Shown one piece after another: positions 7,127 to 15,075 of a stretch of 20,400 nt of DNA (the first letter of the stretch is position 1; the number at the start of each line of letters is the position of its first letter). The notes under the pieces are model-generated. The model worked only from the letters and a program-made list of their open reading frames with translations, was not told where the DNA came from and made no database searches. The stretch comes from a bacterium. GTDB taxonomy: Bacteria; Oederibacteriota; PGYV01; DSBP01. Where the stretch lies: positions 1 to 20,400 of the forward strand of contig DSBP01000237.1 in assembly GCA_011049465.1 (NCBI GenBank), read 5' to 3'. The translations under genes and the position numbers were made by a program.

Positions 7127-8404
7127 CTATTTTTTGGTTATCCTGTCAATACCGCCCATATAGGGCCTTAAAACCTCAGGCACTATGACTTCCATGTCCT
7201 TTGTCTGATACGCCTCAAGAATAGCGGGCAAAAGCCTTGATGTGGCGAGGCCCGAGCCGTTTAATGTATGCAGAAAAACCGGCTTGTTGTCCGCGCCCCT
7301 GTATTTAATTGACGCCCGCCTTGCCTGAAAATCCGTGAAATTGGAGCACGAAGACACTTCCCTGTATGCCTCTGCCCCTGCCTGCCACGCTTCTATATCA
7401 TAGGTTTTTGCCGATGCAAAACCCGTGTCTCCGGCGCATAAGAGCATAACCCTGTAATGCAGGTTCAGCCTCTTTAAAATCTCTTCCGCGTTTTTCAGCA
7501 GTTTTTCAAGCTCGTCAAACGAGGTTTCAGGCAAAACAAACTTTACAAGCTCAACCTTGTTAAACTGGTGCATCCTTATTATTCCCTTTGTGTCCTTGCC
7601 GTGAGCTCCTGCCTCTTTCCTGAAGCAGGGCGTATAGGCCGCGTAATATATGGGCAGCTTTGCCGCAGGAATTATCTCTTCCCTGTGCATGTTTGTAACC
7701 TGCACTTCGGCGGTGGGGCTAAGGAACCAGTCGGGTTCAGCCAGCTTAAATGAATCATCCTCAAACTTGGGCAGCTGGCCGGTGCCTGTCATGGACGCGC
7801 GGTTTACGAGCACCGGCGGCGCAACCTCTGTGTATCCGTGCTCCCTCGTCTGTATGTCCAGCATAAAGTTTATAAGGGCGCGCTCAAGCAGGGCGCCTGC
7901 GCCCTTATAAACCGTGAACCTCGCGCCCGTAATCTTGGCTGCCCTGTCATTGTCAAGAATGTCAAGCTTTTCCCCTATTTCCCAGTGGGGCAGAGGCTTA
8001 AAGGAAAACGAGGGCTTCTCCCCCCATTCCAGTATTAATTTGTTTGACTTATCATCAGCGCCGTCAGGGACCGACCCGTGCGGTATATTCGGAAGCCCGA
8101 GAAGGGTTTCATTCACACGCGCTTCTATTGACGACAGTTCAGAATCAAGCGCCTTGATTTTATCGGTCACGGCCTTCATACCCGCTATTGCGCCTGACGC
8201 GTCCCTGCCCTCTTTTTTCATCTTGGCTATTTCCGAGGAGGCCCTGTTGTTTTCCGCCTTTAATCCCTCAACCTCCTGAATAATTGCCCTGCGCTTTTTG
8301 TCAGCCTCAACCACAGAGCCTATCTGAGCCGCGTCCGCGCCCCTTCTTGCAAGCGCCTTTTTTACGGTTTCCGCATCTTCTCTTATAAATTTGATATCAA
8401 GCAT
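7127..8404 (-). CDS. serS: Seryl-tRNA synthetase
   Basis: This 425-residue class II synthetase charges tRNA-Ser with serine. The N-terminal coiled-coil arm (about 25-105) binds the long variable arm of the tRNA. The catalytic domain shows SPTAEV for serine binding, motif 2 (RKEAGAHGKDTKGIIRMHQF) and motif 3 (GSGLATSRLLPAILEAYQ from residue 383, with arginine at 390). Length is normal for bacterial SerS. It has its own promoter with a near-consensus -10 about 30 nt upstream and a short leader, so there is no room for a T-box. Two tRNA-Ser genes lie downstream on the same strand. Confidence 0.98.
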   Translation of the reverse strand: MLDIKFIREDAETVKKALARRGADAAQIGSVVEADKKRRAIIQEVEGLKAENNRASSEIAKMKKEGRDASGAIAGMKAVTDKIKALDSELSSIEARVNETLLGLPNIPHGSVPDGADDKSNKLILEWGEKPSFSFKPLPHWEIGEKLDILDNDRAAKITGARFTVYKGAGALLERALINFMLDIQTREHGYTEVAPPVLVNRASMTGTGQLPKFEDDSFKLAEPDWFLSPTAEVQVTNMHREEIIPAAKLPIYYAAYTPCFRKEAGAHGKDTKGIIRMHQFNKVELVKFVLPETSFDELEKLLKNAEEILKRLNLHYRVMLLCAGDTGFASAKTYDIEAWQAGAEAYREVSSCSNFTDFQARRASIKYRGADNKPVFLHTLNGSGLATSRLLPAILEAYQTKDMEVIVPEVLRPYMGGIDRITKK

Positions 8405-8432
8405 TCTCTTCCGCCTTTATTTGGTTTTATCC

Positions 8433-8461
8433 ATTATAGATTAAAGCGCTCGGTTCTTCAA
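8433..8461 (-). promoter_or_regulatory. Sigma70-like promoter of serS (TTGAAG-17-TATAAT)
   Basis: On the minus strand TTGAAG (8456-8461) and a consensus TATAAT (8433-8438) are separated by exactly 17 nt. Transcription would start near 8426, about 20 nt before the serS ATG. Confidence 0.8.
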
Positions 8462-8573
8462 TCGGTAATTTGCCGGGAATCGGGGCAAGCACCATAAATG
8501 AAATTCTTCAGCGCCCGCGCTTCCAGCCGCGGAAAACAAAAAAAATGGAGTTTTAAGCCACGCCTGTTCGTGT

Positions 8574-8579
8574 TATACT
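8574..8579 (+). promoter_or_regulatory. -10 box (TATACT) of the LysE-family gene, possible leaderless start
   Basis: TATACT ends seven bases before the ATG at 8587, so the transcript would begin at the start codon. No Shine-Dalgarno sequence is present. The best -35 at 17-nt spacing, TTTTAA (8551-8556), is weak. Confidence 0.45.
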
Positions 8580-8586
8580 CTTTTCC

Positions 8587-9201
8587 ATGGAATTTACACT
8601 TTACGTCAAAAGCTTTATGCTGGGTTTCGCGATAGCCGCGCCTGTGGGCGTTGTGGGAATGCTTGCGCTCAACCGTATTCTTACGGACGGACTCAAACGC
8701 GGGATTCTCACAGGCATAGGAGCGGCGTCCGCTGACGGCCTTTACGCTGCCATTGCCGCTGCCATCTTTGCCGTATCTGCCTTTTTTCCTCCGGAGTCCG
8801 CCTTATGGCTCCGCCTCGCAGGCGGCGCCGGCCTTATAGTATTCGGAGCCTTCAGCCTCTTAAAACGGCCTGAAACCGGATACAGCACTGCCGCAGAAAA
8901 GATATGCGAAAACAGAAACGACTTCAGTTCAGCTTTTTTTCTGAGGCTCGCGAACCTGCCCGTGATTGCCGTGTATGTATGCGCCCTGGCGGGTTTCGAA
9001 GCTCTCAGCCGCCTGTCTATAATATCGGCAGCAGGCCTCTTTTCAGGCTCCCTGTTCTGGTGGATATTCATGAGCCTGTTTTTTTCCTCAGTAATGGGAA
9101 AATTCCTCCGGTTTCACGTGGTGATGATAAACTTCCTGTCAACCTTTATAGTCATCGGATTCGGCGTAGCTTTTGTAATTTCGGCTGCGGCGGGGATGTA
9201 A
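8587..9201 (+). CDS. LysE/RhtB-family amino-acid exporter
   Basis: This is a 204-residue inner-membrane protein with about six hydrophobic segments. The family hallmark is at the N-terminus: GFAIAAPVGVVGMLALNRIL (13-32) followed by GILTGIGAASADGLYAAIAA, which corresponds to the LysE signature with APxGP and G-x-G-x-x-x-D. The glycine-rich third segment (LAGGAGLIVFGAFSLLKRP) and length also fit. It would export an amino acid or similar small molecule; the substrate cannot be read from sequence. The gene diverges from serS. Its last bases and stop codon merge into a repeat-like sequence (GTAAAGACTATTTGTAATT) that starts the intergenic array. Confidence 0.88.
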   Translation: MEFTLYVKSFMLGFAIAAPVGVVGMLALNRILTDGLKRGILTGIGAASADGLYAAIAAAIFAVSAFFPPESALWLRLAGGAGLIVFGAFSLLKRPETGYSTAAEKICENRNDFSSAFFLRLANLPVIAVYVCALAGFEALSRLSIISAAGLFSGSLFWWIFMSLFFSSVMGKFLRFHVVMINFLSTFIVIGFGVAFVISAAAGM

Positions 9202-9232
9202 AGACTATTTGTAATTCCAAGTAGGGCAACTG

Positions 9233-9617
9233 AAAGACAATTTAAATTTGGAATTTGCAATTTGCAAGTTAATACGCCGAAAGACAACCCGCTTTGGGCG
9301 ATTCGTGAATCGCCCCTACAAAAACAACACATCACTGTATTTAATCCTTGTTTTTTGCAGGTTGCTAAATGACTATTGCCCCAACACCCACCATCGCAGG
9401 ACGGGGTGGGTGGCGAAAAATTTCGTCGAGAACTCAGGGCGCGTCTGTATTGTGCGCTATTCAACGCCATACCAAACATCAAAGCACATCAGCCTTCATA
9501 CCGCCCTAAAACCCGCGAAGCCTAATCGCGCACATTCACGAGTCACCGGATGGCCGGGCTCACCGCCGATGTAAATCGGCGAAATTTCTCCGCCAGCCGC
9601 CCCGGCCCACCTCAAGT
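9233..9617. repeat. Repeat unit 1 of an inverted-repeat array (385 bp)
   Basis: The unit opens with an A+T-rich motif (AAAGACAATTT, then GGAATTTGCAATTTGCAAGT). It contains long inverted arms at 9399-9429 and about 9577-9607, separated by about 147 nt, and ends CCCACCTCAAGT. A small hairpin CGCCGAT-GTAA-ATCGGCG (9564-9581) precedes the right arm. Relative to the other units it has about 50 extra bases near 9290-9345, including a perfect palindromic element. Translated frames inside it look like repeat artefacts. Confidence 0.8.
9296..9315. repeat. 20-nt palindromic insert GGGCGATTC-GT-GAATCGCCC
   Basis: A nine-base-pair hairpin with a two-base loop, present only in repeat unit 1 and within its extra 50 bases. 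Similar GGGCGATTC-AT/GT-GAATCGCCCCTACA sequences are, from memory, dispersed repeats in diverse bacterial genomes. Confidence 0.55.
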
Positions 9618-9947
9618 AAAGACAATTTACAATTTGGAATTTGCAATTTGCAAGTGAACGACAAAGAAGAAACGAACCGGTTTTTGCAGGTTGCTAAATA
9701 ACTATTGCCCCAAAATACACCATCGCAGGACGGGGTGGGTGGCGGAAAATTTCGTCGAGAACCCAGGGCGCGTCTGTGCTGCGCGCTATTCAACGCTATC
9801 CCAAACACCTATGCCCTGCATGAGAGTCACCGCCCTAAAACCCGCGCAAGCCAAATCGCGCATATCCACGAGTCAACAGATGAATATACTCACCGCCGAT
9901 GTAAATCGGCGAAATTTCTCCGCCAGCCGCCCCGGCCCACCTCAAGT
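9618..9947. repeat. Repeat unit 2 of the inverted-repeat array (330 bp)
   Basis: This unit is close to unit 1 throughout. The same A+T-rich opening is followed by TTGCAGGTTGCTAAATAACTATTGCC. Inverted arms are at 9728-9758 and 9907-9937, 148 nt apart, and the CGCCGAT-GTAA-ATCGGCG hairpin is at 9894-9911. The right end is identical to unit 1 across most of 9894-9946. Confidence 0.85.
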
Positions 9948-10272
9948 GAGGCAATTTATAATTTGGAATTTGCAATTTGCAAGTGGACGGCAAAAAAGGA
10001 ACAAACCGTTTTTTGCAGGCTGCTAAACAACCTTTGCCTCAACACACACCGTCGCAGGACGGGGCGGGCAGTGGAAAATTTTCCTGATTTAATGCCTGGA
10101 GAAGGTATAAGCAACTCCTCGCCCCGTCTCGAATCTACAAGCCTGCAGAACACACCCGCCCGTAATAGTGCGTAAGCCGGGCCGCGCGCATCAGTCTATC
10201 GTAAAATTAACATGTTCAGGCCCATGGCAATCAGGGAAATTTCTCCGCTGCCTGCCCCGTCCCACCTCAAGT
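9948..10272. repeat. Repeat unit 3, conserved ends with a different interior (325 bp)
   Basis: It shares the A+T-rich opening, the TGCAGGCTGCTAAACAACCTTTGCC stretch in divergent form and the right-end CCCACCTCAAGTAAAGACAA, but the interior (about 10091-10228) is not recognisably related to units 1 and 2. Its inverted arms (10057-10089 and 10229-10262) differ from the other units in both arms in a matching way. Confidence 0.75.
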
Positions 10273-10312
10273 AAAGACAATTTACAATTTGTAATTTTCA
10301 ATTTACAAGTTA
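10273..10312. repeat. Terminal A+T-rich motif closing the array
   Basis: AAAGACAATTTACAATTTG and TTTACAAGTTAG copy the opening motif of each unit without the inverted arms. The following ACCGAAAGACAA recalls GCCGAAAGACAA after the first motif at 9276-9287. The remainder to 10404 holds low-complexity TTTCAGTTTTCAGCTTTAAC sequence and no gene. Confidence 0.6.
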
Positions 10313-10404
10313 GCGCGAACACCGAAAGACAAGACACTTAGACAGGCACAAGGCTATTATTATGACTTAACTTTCAGTTTTCAGCTTTAACTTTTAAGTT
10401 TATC

Positions 10405-11226
10405 CTAATCCTGCCCCGCCTTTCGGGCCACCCAGTCAACAATATCATCAAAAACATCCGCCCTTGCTTTTTCAATGGTGAGCGCGTGAAGCATTTCAGG
10501 GTATGTTATCAGGCTTTTGGCGCACTTTAAGCGCCTGAAAAAATTGAGGGAGGCGTTATTGTAAACCACAGTATCTTTTCCCGCGAGCAGCAGCAATACA
10601 GGCGCCTTTATCCGCCGCGCGGTAAAAATCAGCCCGAGCTGGCTCAAAAGAATCTCCCTTAGCAGGTTCGCAGAGGCTGTCTTGTGCTCTTTTTTATCAC
10701 TGCGTATCTTTTCCATCATAACAGGATCCGAAGTAAGCTCTTCGGTCCTGTACGGCGCCTTCACGCCAAAACTGCCGCTTATGACAGAACGCAGAAAAAT
10801 CGCAAGCCTCTCTTTGAGCCCCCAGCTGAACTTATCCCCGAACGCAGGCGCGCTTAGGACCAGTCCGGCGTAATCCCTGTCAAATGATGCTGCGTGCGCT
10901 GCTGCTATGAGCCCTCCCATTGACTCTCCGAGCATGAATACCGGAAGCCCCGGGTTTTCCTCCATCACGATTTTTTTCAGGTTCTTCACGCACCGGTGAT
11001 AAACCTTTATCGAGCCGACGTGGCCCTGCCTGTGGCAGCCTTCCATGAGTTCGCCGTGCCCTTCGAGTTCTATCGAGTACCCGTTTATCCGCCTTGAGGC
11101 CAGCAGCGCGCCGAGTTCCTCAAACCTGCCTGAGTGCGCCCCCATTCCGTGTATCATTATTACGGACGCCGCCGGTTTTTCCGCCTTTTGTTTCCTGTAA
11201 AAAATTCCGTTTTGATTCAGCAGCAT
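10405..11226 (-). CDS. Alpha/beta hydrolase, monoacylglycerol-lipase-like
   Basis: This 273-residue serine hydrolase shows HGMGAHSGR (26-34, oxyanion region), the nucleophile elbow GESMGG with Ser102, Asp218 in AGKDTVV and His247 in MLHALT, a complete catalytic triad. The cap region is about 130-200. The wording (HGMGAHSGRFEEL, DxxGHGxS-like ELEGHGELMEG) fits the lysophospholipase/monoglyceride lipase group (PF12146). I chose the ATG at 11226 because GAGGGG lies six bases upstream. An in-frame GTG at 11256 has no ribosome-binding site. It overlaps the mazG end by 10 nt, so translation is likely coupled. It is the last gene of the hslV-arg block. The natural substrate is unknown. Confidence 0.85.
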   Translation of the reverse strand: MLLNQNGIFYRKQKAEKPAASVIMIHGMGAHSGRFEELGALLASRRINGYSIELEGHGELMEGCHRQGHVGSIKVYHRCVKNLKKIVMEENPGLPVFMLGESMGGLIAAAHAASFDRDYAGLVLSAPAFGDKFSWGLKERLAIFLRSVISGSFGVKAPYRTEELTSDPVMMEKIRSDKKEHKTASANLLREILLSQLGLIFTARRIKAPVLLLLAGKDTVVYNNASLNFFRRLKCAKSLITYPEMLHALTIEKARADVFDDIVDWVARKAGQD

Positions 11227-11990
11227 CTCCGGCCCCTCTTTTTCGTTCCTCCCCACATTTTCAGCATCTCTTTTTCCGTAACCCCCCGGCCCAGCCTCTT
11301 CTCTATCATTTTAAACCGCCTTATAAACTTTTCATTTGCCGCCTGAAGCGCGTCCTCGGGGTCAATGCCCGAGTAATACGCATAGGCCGCGGTTACAAGA
11401 AGCAGGTCGCCGAGCTCTTCGCGAAGGCGCTTTTTTCCCTCTCCTTTGGCCGCGGCCGCTGTCTCAGCCAGTTCTTCCCTGATTTTTTTCATTACGCTCT
11501 CTTTGCTTTTCCATTTAAACCCCGCGCTCTTTGCCTTTGATATGAGCCTCCGCGCCCTCAAAAGCGCCGGCATTGACACGGGAACGCCGTCAATCACAGA
11601 CTCCCTTTTTTTCTGAGATTTTTTCTCCTTTTCCCATATTTCCCTGACATGAGCCGCCGTCTTTACCCCTTTTTTCGTGCCAAAGACATGCGGGTGCCTG
11701 CTGATGAGCTTGCTGTTAAGTTTTTTTATGACTGACGCGGCATTGTATTTTCCGCGCTCTTTACCCACCTGCGCGTGAAAAACAGCCTGAAGCAGAAGGT
11801 CTCCGAGCTCCTCCTCAGCCTCGCTGTCCTTTCCGCTTTTAAGCGCCTCTATGAGTTCATAGGCCTCCTCAATCAGGTAAGGAATCAGGCTTTTATGCGT
11901 CTGTTTTTTGTCCCATGGGCACCCTTTTTTACCCCTTAAAACTCCCATTATACCGAGCAGCCTGTCAAATTCCCTGCCGGCTGTTTTCAT
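11217..11990 (-). CDS. mazG: Nucleoside triphosphate pyrophosphohydrolase MazG
   Basis: This 257-residue cytoplasmic enzyme hydrolyses NTPs and dNTPs to monophosphates and pyrophosphate. Two MazG domains are present. The first has CPWDKKQTH (24-32), EEAYE (41-45) and EELGDLLLQ (60-68). The second has EELAE (172-176) and EELGDLLL (191-198). Both metal-binding EExxE and ExxD motifs look intact. The ATG at 11990 is preferred over a GTG at 11996, because the GAGGTG at 11994-11999 would overlap the latter. The preceding membrane gene ends at 12000. It may act in nucleotide housecleaning; a link with the arg genes is not known. Confidence 0.94.
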   Translation of the reverse strand: MKTAGREFDRLLGIMGVLRGKKGCPWDKKQTHKSLIPYLIEEAYELIEALKSGKDSEAEEELGDLLLQAVFHAQVGKERGKYNAASVIKKLNSKLISRHPHVFGTKKGVKTAAHVREIWEKEKKSQKKRESVIDGVPVSMPALLRARRLISKAKSAGFKWKSKESVMKKIREELAETAAAAKGEGKKRLREELGDLLLVTAAYAYYSGIDPEDALQAANEKFIRRFKMIEKRLGRGVTEKEMLKMWGGTKKRGRRCC

Positions 11991-11999
11991 GTCCACCTC

Positions 12000-12440
12000 T
12001 TATACCTTATGTATTCCGCCTCTGGGCACATAAAATATCTTTCTCATTTTAAACTTATTTGCCATCCTGTAAAAAAAGAAATATCCCCACGGCTTTGTGT
12101 TGTTGGATATCTGGTCGGGAACCATATGGGAGAGATAGGCTATTGTAAACACCGCGGAAAACTCAAAACTGCCCGTAAAAAACCCCGCCAGCCACACAAG
12201 CGGCACAAACTCAAAACAATGGAAGATAAGATACAGTTTCTTAAAATCGCCCTTGTATGATTTGACGAACATATCCTTCATGTCAAACTTTTTTTCCTCC
12301 CTGACATAATCCAGGACATGGTCAGCGTCAACAAGGAATCCGAGCGCGAGCGACATCAGAAAATACCAGACAGACCCTGTAAGGGCCCATATACTCAATG
12401 ATACAGGGACAGAAACGGCAATATGGTGCTCCATCTTCAT
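12000..12440 (-). CDS. Membrane protein, possible YdjM-like metal-dependent hydrolase
   Basis: This is a 146-residue protein with three or four hydrophobic segments (about 7-36, 68-88 and 91-111). Polar motifs at membrane edges, HH (5-6), DADH (37-40), FHCFE (72-76) and SHMVPDQ, resemble the His/Asp pattern of the YdjM family (PF04307, inner-membrane putative metal-dependent hydrolase). The match is by pattern only. It starts 10 nt after argH and ends 9 nt before the mazG ATG, so it is within the operon. The ribosome-binding site is weak (GGCGG). Function unknown. Confidence 0.7.
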   Translation of the reverse strand: MKMEHHIAVSVPVSLSIWALTGSVWYFLMSLALGFLVDADHVLDYVREEKKFDMKDMFVKSYKGDFKKLYLIFHCFEFVPLVWLAGFFTGSFEFSAVFTIAYLSHMVPDQISNNTKPWGYFFFYRMANKFKMRKIFYVPRGGIHKV

Positions 12441-12450
12441 GAGCTGCCGC

Positions 12451-13833
12451 CTACTTCATCGAGGCCAGAAAACGCGCCGCCTCATCAAGCTGCCTGTTAA
12501 TCTCCGCGCGGGAAGTTGAGCCGCGCGTCAGTTTTGAATCCGCGGATTTTTCCGGGTTAAAAATCAGGAAGACATCCTCGTCAAAAAGCCCCGAAAACCG
12601 CCTAAACCCTCCGATATCCATCCCGTCAAAGCCGCGCCTGTTTTCAGCGCACCATGCCACAATTTTTCCGACGGTTTCATGGCTCTGCCTGAAGGGCATT
12701 CCCTTTTTCACAAGATAATCAGCCAGGTCCACAGCGTACATAAATGAATCCTTCAGCTGCACGGCAGTCTTGTCCCCGCGTATTTTTATGTTCCTCATAA
12801 ACTTTTCAAAGACCATTAAAATTTTCCTGATTGAATCAACCGAGCCAAACAACGCCGGCTTGTCTTCCTGCATGTCCTTGTTGTAAGAGAGCGGAAGCCC
12901 TTTCATCATCGTAAGCGCCGCGACCAGCGCCCCGTAAAAACCGCCCGTCTTTCCGCGCACAAGCTCCGCAATATCAGGGTTTTTCTTCTGCGGCATTATG
13001 GAGCTTCCCGTCGCGAAAGAATCGTCGATTTCTATGAATGAAAATTCGCTGCTGTTGAATATGACAATTTCTTCCGCGAGCCTTGAAAGATGCATTGACG
13101 CCATGGAGGCGAAATAATGGAAATCCAGGATAAAATCCCTGTCCGAGACCGCGTCCATGGAATTTGCCGAGGCTTCCGTAAACCCGAGCATCCTTACCAT
13201 CATTTTTCTGTCAAGCCTGTAATTGGACCCTGCAAGCGCCCCTGACCCGAGAGGCATAACTCCTGCCCTCAGCCCGGCAAACTCAAGAAGCTCATAATCA
13301 CGCCTGAACATCTGAAAATAGGCGAGCAGCCACTGCGCCGCAGATACAACCTGCGCGTGCTGCATGTGAGTGTATCCGGGCATAAAGACACCCGCGTTTT
13401 TTCGCGCTTTTTCAGCTATTGCCCTCATCAGGTTTTTAAGCAGGCCCTTTATCTCCCTGATTTCATCCATGAGATAAAGCCTCGTTACCGTTGATACAAG
13501 GTCGTTCCTGCTCCTGCCTGTGTGAAGTTTTTTTCCGGCCTCTCCCGCAGTTTTTACCAGCTCCGCCTCAACAGCGGAATGCACATCCTCATAAAGGGAG
13601 AAGTCTATTGTTTTTTCCGATTTTAAAACCTTTGCCAGCCCGGCAGTAATGGCCCCTGTTTCTTTGGCGTTAATCACGCCGGCTTTATAAAGAGCGCGCG
13701 CGTGCGCCCGTCCCGCCGCAACGTCATATTTAAACAGCCTTTTGTCAAAATCAACGGACGCGTTGAAAGCATCCGCGTCAGCGTCAAGCTCCTTCTTAAA
13801 CCTTCCCTTCCATGTTTTCCGGGCCTTTTTCAT
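12451..13833 (-). CDS. argH: Argininosuccinate lyase
   Basis: This 460-residue enzyme catalyses the last step of arginine synthesis, splitting argininosuccinate into arginine and fumarate. Signatures are TGRSRND (105-111), GYTHMQHAQ (153-161) and GSSIMPQKKNPD (276-287, the flexible catalytic loop with the active-site serine). Length is normal. The ATG overlaps the argG stop in ATGA, with GGGGAGG upstream, so translation is coupled. Confidence 0.98.
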   Translation of the reverse strand: MKKARKTWKGRFKKELDADADAFNASVDFDKRLFKYDVAAGRAHARALYKAGVINAKETGAITAGLAKVLKSEKTIDFSLYEDVHSAVEAELVKTAGEAGKKLHTGRSRNDLVSTVTRLYLMDEIREIKGLLKNLMRAIAEKARKNAGVFMPGYTHMQHAQVVSAAQWLLAYFQMFRRDYELLEFAGLRAGVMPLGSGALAGSNYRLDRKMMVRMLGFTEASANSMDAVSDRDFILDFHYFASMASMHLSRLAEEIVIFNSSEFSFIEIDDSFATGSSIMPQKKNPDIAELVRGKTGGFYGALVAALTMMKGLPLSYNKDMQEDKPALFGSVDSIRKILMVFEKFMRNIKIRGDKTAVQLKDSFMYAVDLADYLVKKGMPFRQSHETVGKIVAWCAENRRGFDGMDIGGFRRFSGLFDEDVFLIFNPEKSADSKLTRGSTSRAEINRQLDEAARFLASMK

Positions 13834-15053
13834 TTCCTGCCTCCCCTGCTTTTCCTGTTCACGCTGTTGAATATTTTAAGCTGAAGTCCGTAAAGATTGA
13901 TAAAACCGTCCGCGTCTTTCTTCGTGTATATTTCATCCTCCTCAAAGGTGGCGTACTGTTCGGAGTAGAGCGAGTTGGGCGATTTTTTCCCCGCAGGCAG
14001 AACGTGGCCCTTAAAAAGCTTGAGCCGCACTTCCCCGTTTACAGTCTCCTGAGTGGAGTCAACAAACGCGGATATCGCCTCCCTTAAGGGCGAGAACCAC
14101 ATCCCATTGTAAACAAGCTCTGCGAATTTGAGCGCAGCCTGTTCCTTATAGTGCAGTGTGTCGCGGTCAAGGGTTATCTCCTCAAGCTCCCTGTGCGCCG
14201 CGTAAAGAATTGTGCCGCCCGGCGTCTCATAGACACCCCTTGACTTTATTCCCACGAGCCTGTTCTCAACCATATCAACATAGCCTATGCCGTGCCTCGC
14301 GCCCATGGCATTGAGCCTGTTTATTATCTCAAGAGGCTTCATCTTCCTTTTATTGACAGCCACGGGCATTCCCTTTTTAAATGTGATTGTCACATAACCG
14401 GGAACCGGCGCCGCCTTTTTCAGCCTATTGATTTTGCTGAGCACCGCGTCAGGGCATTCCTTTCCCGGATCCTCAAGTATTCCTCCCTCATGCGATATGT
14501 GCCAGAGGTTGTCGTCCTCGGAATAGGGCTTTTTTTTGGAGGCCGTAACCGGCACGTTATGAGCCTTCGCGTATTCTATTGCCTGCGTCCTTGATTTAAT
14601 GTCCCATATCTTCCACGGAGCTATAATCTTCAGATGCGGCGCGAGCGCCTTGTAAGTCAGCTCAAAACGCACCTGGTCATTTCCTTTTCCCGTAGCGCCG
14701 TGGGATACAGCGTCGGCCCCGTCTTTCAGCGCCACCTCAACCTGCGTCTTCGCTATTATCGGCCTCGCGATTGATGTTCCCAGCAGGTATTTCCCCTCAT
14801 AAACAGCCCCGGCCTTAAGCATGGGATAACAATATTGGGTTAAAAATTCCTCTTTCTTGTCTATGACATAAACCCTGTCAGCGCCGCTCGCCAGCGCTTT
14901 TTTCCGCACCTTTTCAAAATCATCTTTCTGCCCCACATCAATCACGCACGCGGTCACCCTGCATCCGTAATTTTCCTTGAGCCACGGCACTATAATCGAG
15001 GTATCAAGCCCTCCGCTGTAGGCCAGGACAACATTTTTAAGCTTCTTTGCCAT
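13830..15053 (-). CDS. argG: Argininosuccinate synthase
   Basis: This 407-residue enzyme joins citrulline and aspartate with ATP. The N-type ATP pyrophosphatase loop AYSGGLDTS is at 11-19. Other family segments are HGATGKGNDQVRFE, SHEGGILEDP and the tetramer C-terminal region. Length is typical of the family. It lies 22 nt after argF and overlaps argH by 4 nt. Confidence 0.98.
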   Translation of the reverse strand: MAKKLKNVVLAYSGGLDTSIIVPWLKENYGCRVTACVIDVGQKDDFEKVRKKALASGADRVYVIDKKEEFLTQYCYPMLKAGAVYEGKYLLGTSIARPIIAKTQVEVALKDGADAVSHGATGKGNDQVRFELTYKALAPHLKIIAPWKIWDIKSRTQAIEYAKAHNVPVTASKKKPYSEDDNLWHISHEGGILEDPGKECPDAVLSKINRLKKAAPVPGYVTITFKKGMPVAVNKRKMKPLEIINRLNAMGARHGIGYVDMVENRLVGIKSRGVYETPGGTILYAAHRELEEITLDRDTLHYKEQAALKFAELVYNGMWFSPLREAISAFVDSTQETVNGEVRLKLFKGHVLPAGKKSPNSLYSEQYATFEEDEIYTKKDADGFINLYGLQLKIFNSVNRKSRGGRK

Positions 15054-15075
15054 ATAATAACCTCCGTTTTTTTCT

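Noticed and set aside
8405..8440. T-box riboswitch before serS
   Set aside because: The promoter leaves a leader of only about 20 nt, too short for a T-box.
9114..9808. Minus-strand open frames starting MFGMALNSAQ/MFGIALNSAQ in repeat units, also at 20147-20344
   Set aside because: They recur only because the repeat recurs, run across the A+T-rich motif (CKLQIPN), have no ribosome-binding site and no protein-like composition.
9956..10175. Open frames in repeat unit 3
   Set aside because: They have no ribosome-binding site or recognisable domain, and the inverted-arm structure explains the sequence better.
9233..10312. CRISPR array
   Set aside because: Units are over 300 bp with similar interiors; there are no short repeats with unique spacers and no cas genes.
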